Under the pieces are notes generated by a model, which saw only the letters and a program-made list of their open reading frames with translations, searched no databases and had not been told where the DNA came from. A program made the position numbers and the translations under genes. Below are positions 34,252 to 42,895 of a stretch of 64,000 nucleotides of DNA, one piece after another. The stretch covers positions 930,001 to 994,000 of the forward strand of contig NZ_CANLXG010000002.1 in assembly GCF_947495025.1 (NCBI RefSeq), in the 5' to 3' direction. This DNA is from an uncultured Roseobacter sp. Its GTDB lineage: Bacteria > Pseudomonadota > Alphaproteobacteria > Rhodobacterales > Rhodobacteraceae. The number at the start of each line of letters is the position of its first letter. Positions within the stretch are counted from its first letter, which is position 1.

Positions 34252-34617
34252 GTGAACGCATATGCTCAGGCTCAACGCGCCTACTCGCCCGTCAACTCCC
34301 CGACCAGAACACCGAGGAGTACTGAGTATGAAGTGATTGCCCGTATTTCTCACCGTCTCAGGGCAGCAGTCAAAGCCGGTGATTTTCCGGCGATGGCCGA
34401 AGCCCTTTACGAAAATAACAAGCTTTGGACGGCATTGGGTATCGATGCGGCCAATCCGGATAACCTTTTGCCCGATGAATTGCGGGCGCGCATCGTTTAC
34501 CTCGCAGATTTCACGCGGCAGCACACATCCAAGGTACTGCAGAAAAAAGAAAGCGCGGTCCCGTTGTTGGAAATTAATGCGGCAATTCTCAAAGGTCTGA
34601 AACAGGAGCCTGTATAA
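34252..34617 (+). CDS. flaF: Flagellar biosynthesis regulator FlaF
   Basis: The 121-residue protein begins NAYAQAQRAYS, diagnostic for FlaF, and has WTALGIDAANPDNLLPDELRARIVYLADFT. In Caulobacter FlaF helps flagellin secretion and works opposite to FlbT in flagellin translation. The start is GTG 34252. It follows the flagellin hairpin and is two bases upstream of flbT. Confidence 0.95.
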   Translation: MNAYAQAQRAYSPVNSPTRTPRSTEYEVIARISHRLRAAVKAGDFPAMAEALYENNKLWTALGIDAANPDNLLPDELRARIVYLADFTRQHTSKVLQKKESAVPLLEINAAILKGLKQEPV

Positions 34618-34618
34618 A

Positions 34619-35023
34619 ATGAGTGGTTTGGTTTTGAAACTCAGCCCTAAAGAGCGCGTCCTGATAAACGGGGTCGTTATAGAGAACGGGGATCGCCGCA
34701 GCCGGTTGTCGATTATGACGCCTGATGCAAATATTCTGCGTCTCCGGGACGCGATTCACCCCGAAGATGCGAAAACACCAGTCAGGCGGGTATGTTTCGC
34801 CATGCAGCTGGTTTTGTCAGGTGATAAATCACCGGAAGACGCCCACCTGCCCTTGCTGCGCCAGATTGAAGAACTGAGCCAGGTTTTTACGGACCCTGAC
34901 AGCAGGAACGTGCTCGCCGAAGCGACGAAAGGCCTTGTGCAGAAGGAACACTATCGTGCGCTTAAAGCGTTGCGGGCCCTTCTGCCACGGGAAGATCGAT
35001 TGCTGGCAGCGCGACCGAACTGA
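34619..35023 (+). CDS. flbT: Flagellin mRNA regulator FlbT
   Basis: The 134-residue protein has the FlbT pattern: LVLKLSPKERVLINGVVIENGDRRSRL and VRRVCFAMQLVLSG. FlbT of Caulobacter binds the flagellin 5' leader and promotes its decay until hook assembly is complete. In this window the flagellin leader does contain hairpins. The stop overlaps the next ATG (TGATG), coupling flbT to the DUF1217 gene. Confidence 0.95.
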   Translation: MSGLVLKLSPKERVLINGVVIENGDRRSRLSIMTPDANILRLRDAIHPEDAKTPVRRVCFAMQLVLSGDKSPEDAHLPLLRQIEELSQVFTDPDSRNVLAEATKGLVQKEHYRALKALRALLPREDRLLAARPN

Positions 35024-36321
35024 TGTTTGCCCCGATTATCCCGTCTTCTGGTCTGGGTGGCTGGTCTTTCCTTCAGCGCACCTATGATACCCAGATCAAG
35101 ACCTTCTCTGAATCCGCTGAACAGTCGCGAACTGTCAGCTATTTTGAGGAAAACATTGCCAATGTCAGAACGGCAGAAGATCTCGTCTCCGACCGACGCC
35201 TTCTGGAAGTTGCGCTGGGCGCATTTGGTCTTCAGGACGACATAGACAACCGGTTTTTTATCAGGAAAATGCTCGAAGAGGGCTCGACGAGTGATGATGC
35301 GCTCGCAAACCGATTTTCTGACACAAGATATTCCGATTTTGTTGCGGCTTTCGGATTGGGGCCCGGGGAAACTAGCCAGATCGGAACGTCGGACCTGACA
35401 AACCGCATTACGTCGCTGTACATTGCCAACAGCTTTGAAGTGGCCACCGGACAACAGGATGACACGATGCGTGTCGCCCTGTACGCCCAGAGAAAACTGG
35501 GCGAACTGGCGGGGCCTCCGGTCAAGTCAGCTGAACGGCTGGCATCCGAGGAGGTTGCCGAGGCTGTCGAGGAACTTGCAAACTCACTGAGTGCAGATAC
35601 TGAGTATTTTGAACGTTTTATTGGCAGTGTCGAAACAATAGATGACCTTGTTGGTGATACCAGGCTTCTGAAGGTAGCACTTGGTGCATTTGGTCTCGAC
35701 GAAGACTACGAGGCGATTGTCAATTTTGAACCAACTGCAGAAGTGCCTGTCAGCCCTGAGCTCGAGAAAATCAGACAGGTTCTTGCCGAAGGCAGTATTT
35801 CAGACGTTGCATTAGGTAGTACGCTTGAGAATCCGGAATACCGGAACTTCTCAAGGGCGTTTGGATTTGGAATTGCAGAAGATCTGCGCGTCGGTGATTT
35901 TGGGTTCGCGACTGTTTTGACGGACCTTTATATTGAAACAAAATTCGAAGTCCCTGAGGGTATCGATTTCGACGGAGATGTGGCTGTTACAAATGGCCGC
36001 TTTCAGCTTGAGGAATTCGACGCAAGCGATATCTCCAACGATGCCAAGTGGTTTACCATCATGGGTGAGCCACCGCTGCGGGCCCTGTTCGAAAAAGCGC
36101 TGAACCTGCCTTCAGAATTTGGTCAGGTCGATGTGGATCAGCAACTGCTGGTTTTCAAAGAACGTTCAAGACAGGTTTTTGGAAGTGACGATGTCAGCAC
36201 ATTTTCCGAACCGGAAATGATCGACGATGTTATTCAGAAGTACATTGTACGTGCACAACTGGACGCGTTTTCGACCAACACATCTTCAGCCTCAATTGCG
36301 CTGGCATTGCTTCAGTCGTGA
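35023..36321 (+). CDS. DUF1217 flagellar-cluster protein with internal duplication
   Basis: The 432-residue protein contains two DUF1217 units. The matching segments DLVSDRRLLEVALGAFGL (53-70) and DLVGDTRLLKVALGAFGL (208-225) start the units, and SLYIANSFEV and DLYIETKFEV close them. DUF1217 proteins occur in alphaproteobacterial flagellar clusters but have no settled role. There is no signal peptide or membrane segment, so it acts in the cytoplasm or is exported by the flagellar apparatus. The N-terminal SSGLGGWSFLQRTYDTQ resembles flagellar axial starts. It is coupled to flbT and convergent with fliI. Confidence 0.88.
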   Translation: MFAPIIPSSGLGGWSFLQRTYDTQIKTFSESAEQSRTVSYFEENIANVRTAEDLVSDRRLLEVALGAFGLQDDIDNRFFIRKMLEEGSTSDDALANRFSDTRYSDFVAAFGLGPGETSQIGTSDLTNRITSLYIANSFEVATGQQDDTMRVALYAQRKLGELAGPPVKSAERLASEEVAEAVEELANSLSADTEYFERFIGSVETIDDLVGDTRLLKVALGAFGLDEDYEAIVNFEPTAEVPVSPELEKIRQVLAEGSISDVALGSTLENPEYRNFSRAFGFGIAEDLRVGDFGFATVLTDLYIETKFEVPEGIDFDGDVAVTNGRFQLEEFDASDISNDAKWFTIMGEPPLRALFEKALNLPSEFGQVDVDQQLLVFKERSRQVFGSDDVSTFSEPEMIDDVIQKYIVRAQLDAFSTNTSSASIALALLQS

Positions 36322-36331
36322 CGCGAACTGA

Positions 36332-37699
36332 TCAGGCGGCTGAATGCGGTCTTCCTGTATTTCGGGGAGGCACCTGAGCCCGGCTTCGTCTCAGAACCAG
36401 TTCAAGTTGGGTGAAACTGTTCGCGATTGACTGCTTTTCAGTTTTTGACAGGAATGTATCGAGCTCGGACCAGATCTGAATAGCTGCATCTACTTCCGGA
36501 TCGCTGCCTGTTGAGTAGAGGCCGGCCCTTATCATCATTGCATTCTCGTCATAGACCGAAAGCAGTCTTCTGGCCTGAGCGAGCAGTGCGTTCTCGGTAT
36601 CGCTCGCAGCTGCCGGCAGACTTCTTGATACAGACCGCAACACGTCAACTGCCGGGTACCGACCACGCTCTGCGATGTTCCTGTCCAATACCACATGCCC
36701 GTCGAGGACTCCCCGCAGGATGTCAGCAACGGGTTCGTCCATATCGGAACCGGCAACCAGCACACTGAATACGCCGGTAATGTCACCCTGCATCCGAGCG
36801 CCAGGCCCGGCCCGTTCACAAAGTGACATGATGAGATGTGCAGTTGATGGCGGAAAACCCCGGAGAACCGGCGCTTCGCCCGAGGCAACCGCAACTTCAC
36901 GATGTGCTTCCGCAAATCTTGTTATGGAATCAGCCAGCAAAAGCACAGAAGATCCACGATCGCGGAAGTGTTCCGCGACTGACATGGCGGCCCATGCGCA
37001 GCGCCGTCTGATCAGTGGTGACTGGTCAGATGTCGCACACACAACGACAGCACGCCTGAGTCCTTCCTCACCCAGCACTTCTTCGATGAAATGACGCAGT
37101 TCTCTGCCGCGTTCGCCGATCAGGGCAATCACAACAATATCCGCCGTCATATTCTGTGCGAGATGACCCAGCAAACTGGACTTGCCAACTCCTGAACCCG
37201 CAAACAGCCCTATGCGCTGTCCCTGCACGACCGGAAGCAATGTATTCAGCACCGTCAGCCCGGTGTTCATTCTTTCGCCCATAGCCCGGCGTTGGGCCGC
37301 ATCCGGCGGCGGGTTCCTCAGGCCTCTTGAAAGCGACCCGCGCAAAAGTGGTTTGCCGTCCAGAGGATTGCCAAAGGGATCGATGATCCGGCCCACCCAC
37401 GAATCGGACGGCGCAATACCGCGTGCCTGTAAAAGGGCAGCCCGATCGTTCAGCGCCACACCATCCGGGCTCTGATCTGGCAGCAGCACCAGCTCGTTCC
37501 CGTCGAGCTGCAGGATTTCCCCGGAAAGCGGTTCACCCAGCCGGTACACCACTGCCAGGTCGCCGATACGCGCCTTGCCCGCAAGCCCTGTTATGTGAAT
37601 CAAGCCGCCCTCGACGCGGGTAACCCGTCCGATCGCCCGCACGGGGTTCAGTTCCATGATCTGGGCGGTGAGATCTTCGAAAGGAATATGCTGTGACAT
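36332..37699 (-). CDS. fliI: Flagellar export ATPase FliI
   Basis: FliI is the hexameric ATPase of the flagellar type III export gate. The 455-residue protein has Walker A AGSGVGKS (167-174), the Walker B region SVLLLADSITRFAEAHREV and the RGFPPSTAHLI segment of the family. ATG 37699 follows AAAGGA closely; upstream in-frame starts would run into the flgB promoter region. It stands alone on this strand, without an adjacent fliJ or fliH. fliH is at 54041 and a FliJ candidate at 42467. Confidence 0.96.
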   Translation of the reverse strand: MSQHIPFEDLTAQIMELNPVRAIGRVTRVEGGLIHITGLAGKARIGDLAVVYRLGEPLSGEILQLDGNELVLLPDQSPDGVALNDRAALLQARGIAPSDSWVGRIIDPFGNPLDGKPLLRGSLSRGLRNPPPDAAQRRAMGERMNTGLTVLNTLLPVVQGQRIGLFAGSGVGKSSLLGHLAQNMTADIVVIALIGERGRELRHFIEEVLGEEGLRRAVVVCATSDQSPLIRRRCAWAAMSVAEHFRDRGSSVLLLADSITRFAEAHREVAVASGEAPVLRGFPPSTAHLIMSLCERAGPGARMQGDITGVFSVLVAGSDMDEPVADILRGVLDGHVVLDRNIAERGRYPAVDVLRSVSRSLPAAASDTENALLAQARRLLSVYDENAMMIRAGLYSTGSDPEVDAAIQIWSELDTFLSKTEKQSIANSFTQLELVLRRSRAQVPPRNTGRPHSAA

Positions 37700-37780
37700 G
37701 ACGATCCTTTTGGTTCCGCAAACTCTTTCTAAAGGAATCACAGTTAAGCCTTGATGAAACCGCACGAGGGAGAAGCCCCG

Positions 37781-38179
37781 ATGTTTGAAAAACTTGATAT
37801 CTTCAGGATGTCACATGCGATGGCAGTTCATGCCGGCCAGAAACAGGCCGTGGCTGCTCAGAATGTCGCCAATGCTGATACACCGGATTACAAGGCCCGG
37901 GACGTGATACCGTTTGCTGAGAGCTTCAGAAACGACGACAGCGTCATCGGTGGATTGTCACAGCGCGCCACGCGTGGACAGCATATGCACGGTGCGGTTG
38001 CCGGGCAGATGCCTGATCCGATCATTGATCGCTCCAATCCCGAAGCGCCAAACGGCAATACCGTTTCCCTGGAAAGTGAAATGCTCAAATCGCTGGATGC
38101 CAAACGCCAGCACGACAGAGCAATCGCAATCTACAAATCTTCAATGACCATTCTGCGCGCCACACTGAGCCGCTCGTAA
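37781..38179 (+). CDS. flgB: Flagellar proximal rod protein FlgB
   Basis: The 132-residue rod subunit has the FlgB motif HAGQKQAVAAQNVANADTPDYKARDV and a C-terminal helical MKSSMTILRATLSR-type end. ATG 37781 is preceded by GAGGGAGA; an earlier in-frame ATG is less likely. It opens the rightward operon flgB-flgC-fliE-fliQ-flgF-flgG-flgA-flgH-fliL1. Confidence 0.96.
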   Translation: MFEKLDIFRMSHAMAVHAGQKQAVAAQNVANADTPDYKARDVIPFAESFRNDDSVIGGLSQRATRGQHMHGAVAGQMPDPIIDRSNPEAPNGNTVSLESEMLKSLDAKRQHDRAIAIYKSSMTILRATLSRS

Positions 38180-38193
38180 GACAGGAGTCGAGT

Positions 38194-38586
38194 ATGAATG
38201 ATTTTGCAAAAGCACTGGACGTGACAACCAGTGGCCTCAGAGCACAGGCCACAAGGCTGCGTCATCTTGCTGAAAATATCTCGAATGCGGATACGCCGGG
38301 ATACCGGCGGAAACTTGTTTCGTTTGAGACTGCATTCAACGCTGACAGCAACGTCTCGGAGGTCGAAACAAGCCGTGTCCGGCTTGATCGCACAAGTCTT
38401 GAGAGGGTTTTCGATCCCTCACATCCGATGGCAGATGAGAGCGGCTATTTTGATGGGTCCAATGTTGATCTGCTGATTGAGCTTGGCGATGCCCGTGAGG
38501 CCCAGCGAAGCTACGAAGCCAACCTCAAAGTATTTGAACAGACAAGAAAAATGTCCAGCGGCCTGATGGAACTGCTGCGTAAATAA
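38194..38586 (+). CDS. flgC: Flagellar rod protein FlgC
   Basis: The 130-residue rod protein has the shared axial motif LRHLAENISNADTPGYRRKLVSFE at the N-terminus and a C-terminal helix with EAQRSYEANLKVFEQTRKM. An ACAGGAG ribosome site precedes it, 14 bases after flgB. Confidence 0.96.
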   Translation: MNDFAKALDVTTSGLRAQATRLRHLAENISNADTPGYRRKLVSFETAFNADSNVSEVETSRVRLDRTSLERVFDPSHPMADESGYFDGSNVDLLIELGDAREAQRSYEANLKVFEQTRKMSSGLMELLRK

Positions 38587-38635
38587 TACCCGGTTTTTTT
38601 GCGTCAGAAAATGCGCAGACAAAAGGAGATCCAGA

Positions 38636-38962
38636 ATGGATATGAAAGCTGTATCAGCAATTCAGAAGTTTACCGATTCGCGGGCCGCTTCCGCAATCCA
38701 GAGTTATACTCAGGCACGACCAGCGACAGAGCCGAAACCCGAAGAGCCGGGTATGGCGCAGACCGTCGAAAAAGTAGCAATCGACTTTGCACAGACGCTT
38801 GCCCAGAGCGAGGAAGTTGCAAAGGCATCAATGGTCGGAGACGCGGACCCTCACGCTCTGGTTCAGGCACTGGCTCAGACCGAGCTGGCTGTTGAAGCCG
38901 CTGTGTCTGTCCGGAACAAGGTCGTAGAAGCCTATCAGGAAATTCTCCGGATGCCGGTCTGA
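38636..38962 (+). CDS. fliE: Flagellar hook-basal body protein FliE
   Basis: The 108-residue protein has the FliE C-terminal pattern HALVQALAQTELAVEAAVSVRNKVVEAYQEILRMPV. FliE links the MS ring to the rod and is the first rod protein exported. An AAAGGAG ribosome site precedes it. fliQ starts one base after its stop. Confidence 0.95.
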   Translation: MDMKAVSAIQKFTDSRAASAIQSYTQARPATEPKPEEPGMAQTVEKVAIDFAQTLAQSEEVAKASMVGDADPHALVQALAQTELAVEAAVSVRNKVVEAYQEILRMPV

Positions 38963-38963
38963 T

Positions 38964-39233
38964 ATGGCTGATGAGATCATCTTTTTCGATACGCTGCGGC
39001 ATGGCCTCTGGATTGCGGTTATCATTTCGATTCCGATCCTGACAGCAGCGCTGATTACCGGTGTTTCAATCGGTCTTGTTCAGGCGCTTACGTCGATTCA
39101 GGAGATGACACTCACTTTTGTACCAAAGCTTGCTGCCATTGTCCTCGTGTTCTGGCTTTCCATGGGCTTCATGACACAGACGCTTGTTGCATTTTTTCAG
39201 GACATGATCATCCCGCTGATCATTGGAGGTTAA
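38964..39233 (+). CDS. fliQ: Flagellar export gate protein FliQ
   Basis: The 89-residue membrane protein has two hydrophobic helices separated by the family segment SIGLVQALTSIQEMTLTFVPKLAA. It forms the export gate with FliP and FliR, which are encoded elsewhere in this cluster. Its stop is two bases from the flgF start. Confidence 0.96.
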   Translation: MADEIIFFDTLRHGLWIAVIISIPILTAALITGVSIGLVQALTSIQEMTLTFVPKLAAIVLVFWLSMGFMTQTLVAFFQDMIIPLIIGG

Positions 39234-39235
39234 CG

Positions 39236-39949
39236 ATGGAAAACACAGGTTACACAACGCTGACCAGACAGTCAGGACTGATGCGTGAAATGCGTATTGT
39301 TGCAAACAATATCGCAAATGCCGCGACGTCGGGATATCGCCAGGAGGGTATGGTTTTCTCTGAGTATGTCCAGTCGATTGACGGGGGTTCAAGCCTGTCC
39401 ATGGGACAGGGGAACGTGCGTCATACGTCTCTGGAGCAGGGTGCTCTGACACAGACGGGTGGCACGTTCGACTTCGCTATCGAGGGAGATGGATTCTTTC
39501 TGATCGGAACCCCTGACGGTGAACGCCTGACGCGTGCCGGTTCTTTTTCGCCCAATGCAGCCGGAGATCTGGTGACTGCCGACGGATATCAGGTCCTCGA
39601 TCCGGGCGGCGCGCCGGTGTTCGTCCCGGCTGGTGCCGGTGACATCGCGGTCGCCGCTGACGGGACGATTTCAGCAGAGGGTAATCCGATCGGACAGATC
39701 GGAGTGGTGCGTCCGCTTGATCCACAGCAGATGGTGCGGGAAGACGGTGTCATGTTCCGAGCGGACGCCGGTTTCGAACCGGCTGAGGATGCAAATGTAC
39801 TTCAGCGGTTTGTCGAAAACTCAAACGTCGATGCGATTTCGCAGATTACGCGGATGATCGAAGTCCAGCGCGCCTATGAGCTTGGTGCGAGTTTTCTCGA
39901 GGCAGAGGACGAACGTGTACGCCAGGCGCTGAAAGCCTTGTCACAGTAA
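39236..39949 (+). CDS. flgF: Flagellar proximal rod protein FlgF
   Basis: The 237-residue rod protein has the N-terminal axial motif MRIVANNIANAATSGYRQEGMVF, the central FAIEGDGFFLIGTPDGERLTRAGSFSPN of the FlgE/F/G family and the C-terminal NVDAISQITRMIEVQRAYEL. Size and gene order before flgG support FlgF. Confidence 0.94.
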   Translation: MENTGYTTLTRQSGLMREMRIVANNIANAATSGYRQEGMVFSEYVQSIDGGSSLSMGQGNVRHTSLEQGALTQTGGTFDFAIEGDGFFLIGTPDGERLTRAGSFSPNAAGDLVTADGYQVLDPGGAPVFVPAGAGDIAVAADGTISAEGNPIGQIGVVRPLDPQQMVREDGVMFRADAGFEPAEDANVLQRFVENSNVDAISQITRMIEVQRAYELGASFLEAEDERVRQALKALSQ

Positions 39950-39968
39950 CGATTTACAGGAGATTCCC

Positions 39969-40754
39969 ATGCGTGCTTTAAAAATTGCAGCAACAGGTAT
40001 GAGTGCTCAGCAGATGCGGGTTGAGACAATTTCAAACAACCTGTCCAACATGAGTACGACCGGCTATAACGCACGCCGGGCAGAGTTTGCGGATCTGCAC
40101 TATCAGCAGATGATGCGACCCGGAACCATAAACGCCACGGATGGCACCGTGCTTCCGACCGGCGTTCAGCTTGGACTGGGTGTTCGGCCCTCGGCGGTTT
40201 CGGTACAACTGCAGCAGGGTTCACTCAGCGCGACTGGTGGCGATCTTGATCTGGCGATCGAAGGCTCCGGCTATCTCGAAATTGTGCTGCCCTCCGGTCA
40301 GACCGCCTACACCCGGGATGGTGGCCTCAAGCGGAATGGCGAGGGCCTCATCGTTACGTCTGATGGTTTTGCGGTACAGCCCGAAATCGTCATTCCGGAT
40401 GATGCCCGAAGCATTTCCATTAATGCGTCAGGTGAGGTGTTCGCGTATTTCGCCGACAACCCGGACGCGCAGCTGCTTGGTCAGTTCAATATGACCGGAT
40501 TCACAAATGCCAAAGGACTTGAAGCCCTCGGCGGCAACCTCTTTGCCGAAACCGAAGCCTCGGGCCCGCCGCTGGTATCCACGCCGGGCGAAGATGGCCT
40601 TGGTACGGTTCGACAGGGGTTTCTCGAAGACAGTTCTGTTGACGCAGTTCGCGAGATAACCGAGCTGATTGAAGCTCAGCGCGGCTATGAGATGAACGCA
40701 AAGGTCATCTCGGCCGCTGACCAGATGATGGGGGCGACAACGCAGATCCGATGA
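39969..40754 (+). CDS. flgG: Flagellar distal rod protein FlgG
   Basis: The 261-residue distal rod protein starts RALKIAATGMSAQQMRVETISNNLSNMSTTGY, the classical FlgG beginning. It has LAIEGSGYLEIVLPSGQ in the centre and SVDAVREITELIEAQRGYEMN at the end. It follows flgF by 19 bases and overlaps flgA by four. Confidence 0.96.
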   Translation: MRALKIAATGMSAQQMRVETISNNLSNMSTTGYNARRAEFADLHYQQMMRPGTINATDGTVLPTGVQLGLGVRPSAVSVQLQQGSLSATGGDLDLAIEGSGYLEIVLPSGQTAYTRDGGLKRNGEGLIVTSDGFAVQPEIVIPDDARSISINASGEVFAYFADNPDAQLLGQFNMTGFTNAKGLEALGGNLFAETEASGPPLVSTPGEDGLGTVRQGFLEDSSVDAVREITELIEAQRGYEMNAKVISAADQMMGATTQIR

Positions 40755-41170
40755 TCAGATTGTGTTCATTTGTCCTTCTAGTGTTGTCTGCTGGTGCTGC
40801 CATCGCTGATGCAGTGGTCGCTACACGCACGATCCGTGCGACCGCGATTATCACTGAGACAGATGTCAAAATGATCGCAAACGACATCGCGGGCAGTTTT
40901 GACGCTTTGCATTATGTCATCGGGCAGGAAGCGAAAACGACACTCTATGCAGGCAGACCGGTACGGTTCAGCGATGTTGGTCCACCGGCGCTGGTCGCGC
41001 GCAATCAGATAGTCCCTCTGCGCTTCGAAGCATCCGGTCTGATCATCGAAACAGAAGGCAGGTCGCTTGAACGTGGAGCGGTTGGTGACAGAGTGCGGAT
41101 TATGAATCTGGCATCGAGAAAAACCCTTTTTGGTCAGGTCCAGGACGATGGTTCTGTCCTTGTGAAATAG
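40751..41170 (+). CDS. flgA: P-ring assembly chaperone FlgA (short form)
   Basis: The 139-residue periplasmic protein has a signal peptide (1-19, ending AIA-D) and an SAF-like domain (TRTIRATAIITETDVK, LYAGRPVRFSDV). It assists FlgI assembly into the P ring. It is shorter than enterobacterial FlgA (about 219), as common in alphaproteobacteria. It overlaps flgG. Confidence 0.92.
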   Translation: MIRLCSFVLLVLSAGAAIADAVVATRTIRATAIITETDVKMIANDIAGSFDALHYVIGQEAKTTLYAGRPVRFSDVGPPALVARNQIVPLRFEASGLIIETEGRSLERGAVGDRVRIMNLASRKTLFGQVQDDGSVLVK

Positions 41171-41183
41171 TACGGAGTTAACA

Positions 41184-41915
41184 ATGTACAGACATCTCAT
41201 TCCGTTTGCAGCCGCCGCTGTTGCCCTGACCGGTTGTGCCCGGCTTGACCACCTTGGCAAGGCACCGTCTTTCAGTCCGGCGATGGCGACAACTGAGCAC
41301 AATGCGATGCTGTCTCCTGGTTTGCCGATCACTGCGGATGCATCTTCACCCACAGAAGCCGCATCACTCTGGTCCGGAGCAAGGCAATCTCTTCTTGGCG
41401 ACCGGCGGGCCATTCAGCGCGGCGATATTCTGACGGTTGTCATCGAAATTGACGAAGAGGCTGAGATTTCCAATGCAACGGACCGGTCCCGTTCCGGTTC
41501 GGAGAGCCTTGGTGTTCCCAGTCTATTTGGGCTGCCTCAGAGAATTGATGAGCGCCTGCCCGATGGTGCATCGACAGCAGATGCGGTTTCAATCAATTCA
41601 TCCAGCCGGTCTTCTGGTGACGGGTCCGTCAAGAGAAATGAAAAACTGACCTTGCGCGTCGCCGCGACGATCGTTGATGTTCTTCCCAACGGCGTGCTGT
41701 CAATTGCGGGCAGCCAGGAACTGCGCGTGAACTTTGAGATGCGCGAACTTCTCGTCACCGGCTATGTGCGCCCGGAAGATATCTCGCGACAGAATGAAAT
41801 CACGTACGACAAGATTGCGACTGCCCGGGTCTCGTATGGCGGCCGTGGTCAGATTTCGGACGTACAGCAACCGCGTATGGGCCAGCAGGTTCTTGACGCC
41901 ATTCTCCCGTTCTGA
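41184..41915 (+). CDS. flgH: Flagellar L-ring lipoprotein FlgH
   Basis: The 243-residue outer-membrane lipoprotein forms the L ring. The lipobox is LTGC (Cys at about residue 18). The body has LWSGARQSLLGDRRAIQRGDILTVV, LRVAATIVDVLPNGVLSIAGSQEL and the C-terminal GRGQISDVQQPRMGQQVLD, all typical of FlgH. It lies 13 bases after flgA. Confidence 0.96.
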   Translation: MYRHLIPFAAAAVALTGCARLDHLGKAPSFSPAMATTEHNAMLSPGLPITADASSPTEAASLWSGARQSLLGDRRAIQRGDILTVVIEIDEEAEISNATDRSRSGSESLGVPSLFGLPQRIDERLPDGASTADAVSINSSSRSSGDGSVKRNEKLTLRVAATIVDVLPNGVLSIAGSQELRVNFEMRELLVTGYVRPEDISRQNEITYDKIATARVSYGGRGQISDVQQPRMGQQVLDAILPF

Positions 41916-41926
41916 GGTGACCTGAG

Positions 41927-42436
41927 ATGAAAATCGTTGTCCCTCTCGTTATGCTGCTTGTCGGTTCCGGAGCCGGGGTCGGCGCGGGCCTCTATCTGAT
42001 GCCAGAGCCCGAACCACCTGCGGAAAACACGGTAACACCCGAAACTGCTGAATCAGAGGCTGCGGAAAAGGAAGAGGCCAGCCCAGCTGAGGAAAGCGAC
42101 GAGAGCGCTGCGATGCAATACGTAGAACTTTCCAACCAGTTTGTCGTACCCATCGTTTCCGACAACAGAATTGCATCGATGGTCGTTTTGTCGCTGAATA
42201 TTGAAGTCCCGGACGGCAACAGTCAGCAGATATATGATACAGAGCCAAAAATCAGAGATGCTTTCCTGCGGGTTCTGTTCGATTTTGCTAATATTGGTGG
42301 TTTCTCGGGTTCTTTCACCGACAATAATAATCTGGACATTCTGCGTCGCAGCCTGCTTGAAGTCGGGCAAAAGACGCTGGGTGCTGATATCGTGAAAGGT
42401 GTTCTGATTTCTGAGATCGCACGACAGGACTACTGA
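41927..42436 (+). CDS. FliL-family protein, divergent copy (FliL1)
   Basis: The 169-residue protein has one N-terminal membrane helix (VVPLVMLLVGSGAGVGAGLYL), an acidic Glu/Ala/Pro linker (32-60) and a FliL-like periplasmic domain (YVELSNQFVVPIV, IRDAFLRVLFDFANIGGF). FliL helps stator function at the motor. A second, more typical FliL is encoded at 51802-52296. This copy ends the flgB operon after flgH. It is divergent enough that its role may differ from canonical FliL. Confidence 0.8.
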   Translation: MKIVVPLVMLLVGSGAGVGAGLYLMPEPEPPAENTVTPETAESEAAEKEEASPAEESDESAAMQYVELSNQFVVPIVSDNRIASMVVLSLNIEVPDGNSQQIYDTEPKIRDAFLRVLFDFANIGGFSGSFTDNNNLDILRRSLLEVGQKTLGADIVKGVLISEIARQDY

Positions 42437-42466
42437 AGCAGTCCTCGATCCTGACCCGGGTCCGAT

Positions 42467-42895
42467 TTACCTGCGGGTCTTTGAACCCGGTGTCAGAGTC
42501 ATTTCGATTGACCTTTCCATTTCAGACTGACGCGCGGACTTCCGGGTCCTGTCGAAAAGATCTTCCTTCAGCTCCTCTGCAACCAGCACCTTTCCATAAG
42601 CCGCGCGCACCCGCTTCAGGTACCCTTCTTTCTGGGCGAGTGTTTGTGCGAGTTTCAAATTAAGCTCCGTGCGCGTTCGACCGAGCCACGATTTCCAGAT
42701 GATGTCAGCACCGATCATTTTCATTGATGGTTTCATCTGTCCATCAGCATCTTTTGCTTGCTGATCCAGCCTGGCCAGTTCGGCCCGAAGCTGCATTTCA
42801 ATTTTAACATGTTGCCTCAGCTCCTGCTGTGTTGCGAGGTATCTGGTGCGGACTACCCTCTCAAGGGAGTTGAGTGCTTCCTGCTTTTTCACCAC
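42467..42895 (-). CDS. Coiled-coil protein, candidate FliJ
   Basis: The 142-residue charged, helical protein has heptad-like runs (LNSLERVVRTRYLATQQELRQ and RAAYGKVLVAEELKEDLFDR). It starts at GTG 42895 or 42892 and overlaps flhB, so it is the last gene of the fliL2-flhB operon. No fliJ is next to fliI. The length (FliJ about 147), the N-terminal helix pattern and the C-terminal Arg-rich helix all fit FliJ, the central stalk of the export ATPase. There is no direct motif proof; a generic flagellar coiled-coil protein is the alternative. Confidence 0.6.
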   Translation of the reverse strand: MVKKQEALNSLERVVRTRYLATQQELRQHVKIEMQLRAELARLDQQAKDADGQMKPSMKMIGADIIWKSWLGRTRTELNLKLAQTLAQKEGYLKRVRAAYGKVLVAEELKEDLFDRTRKSARQSEMERSIEMTLTPGSKTRR

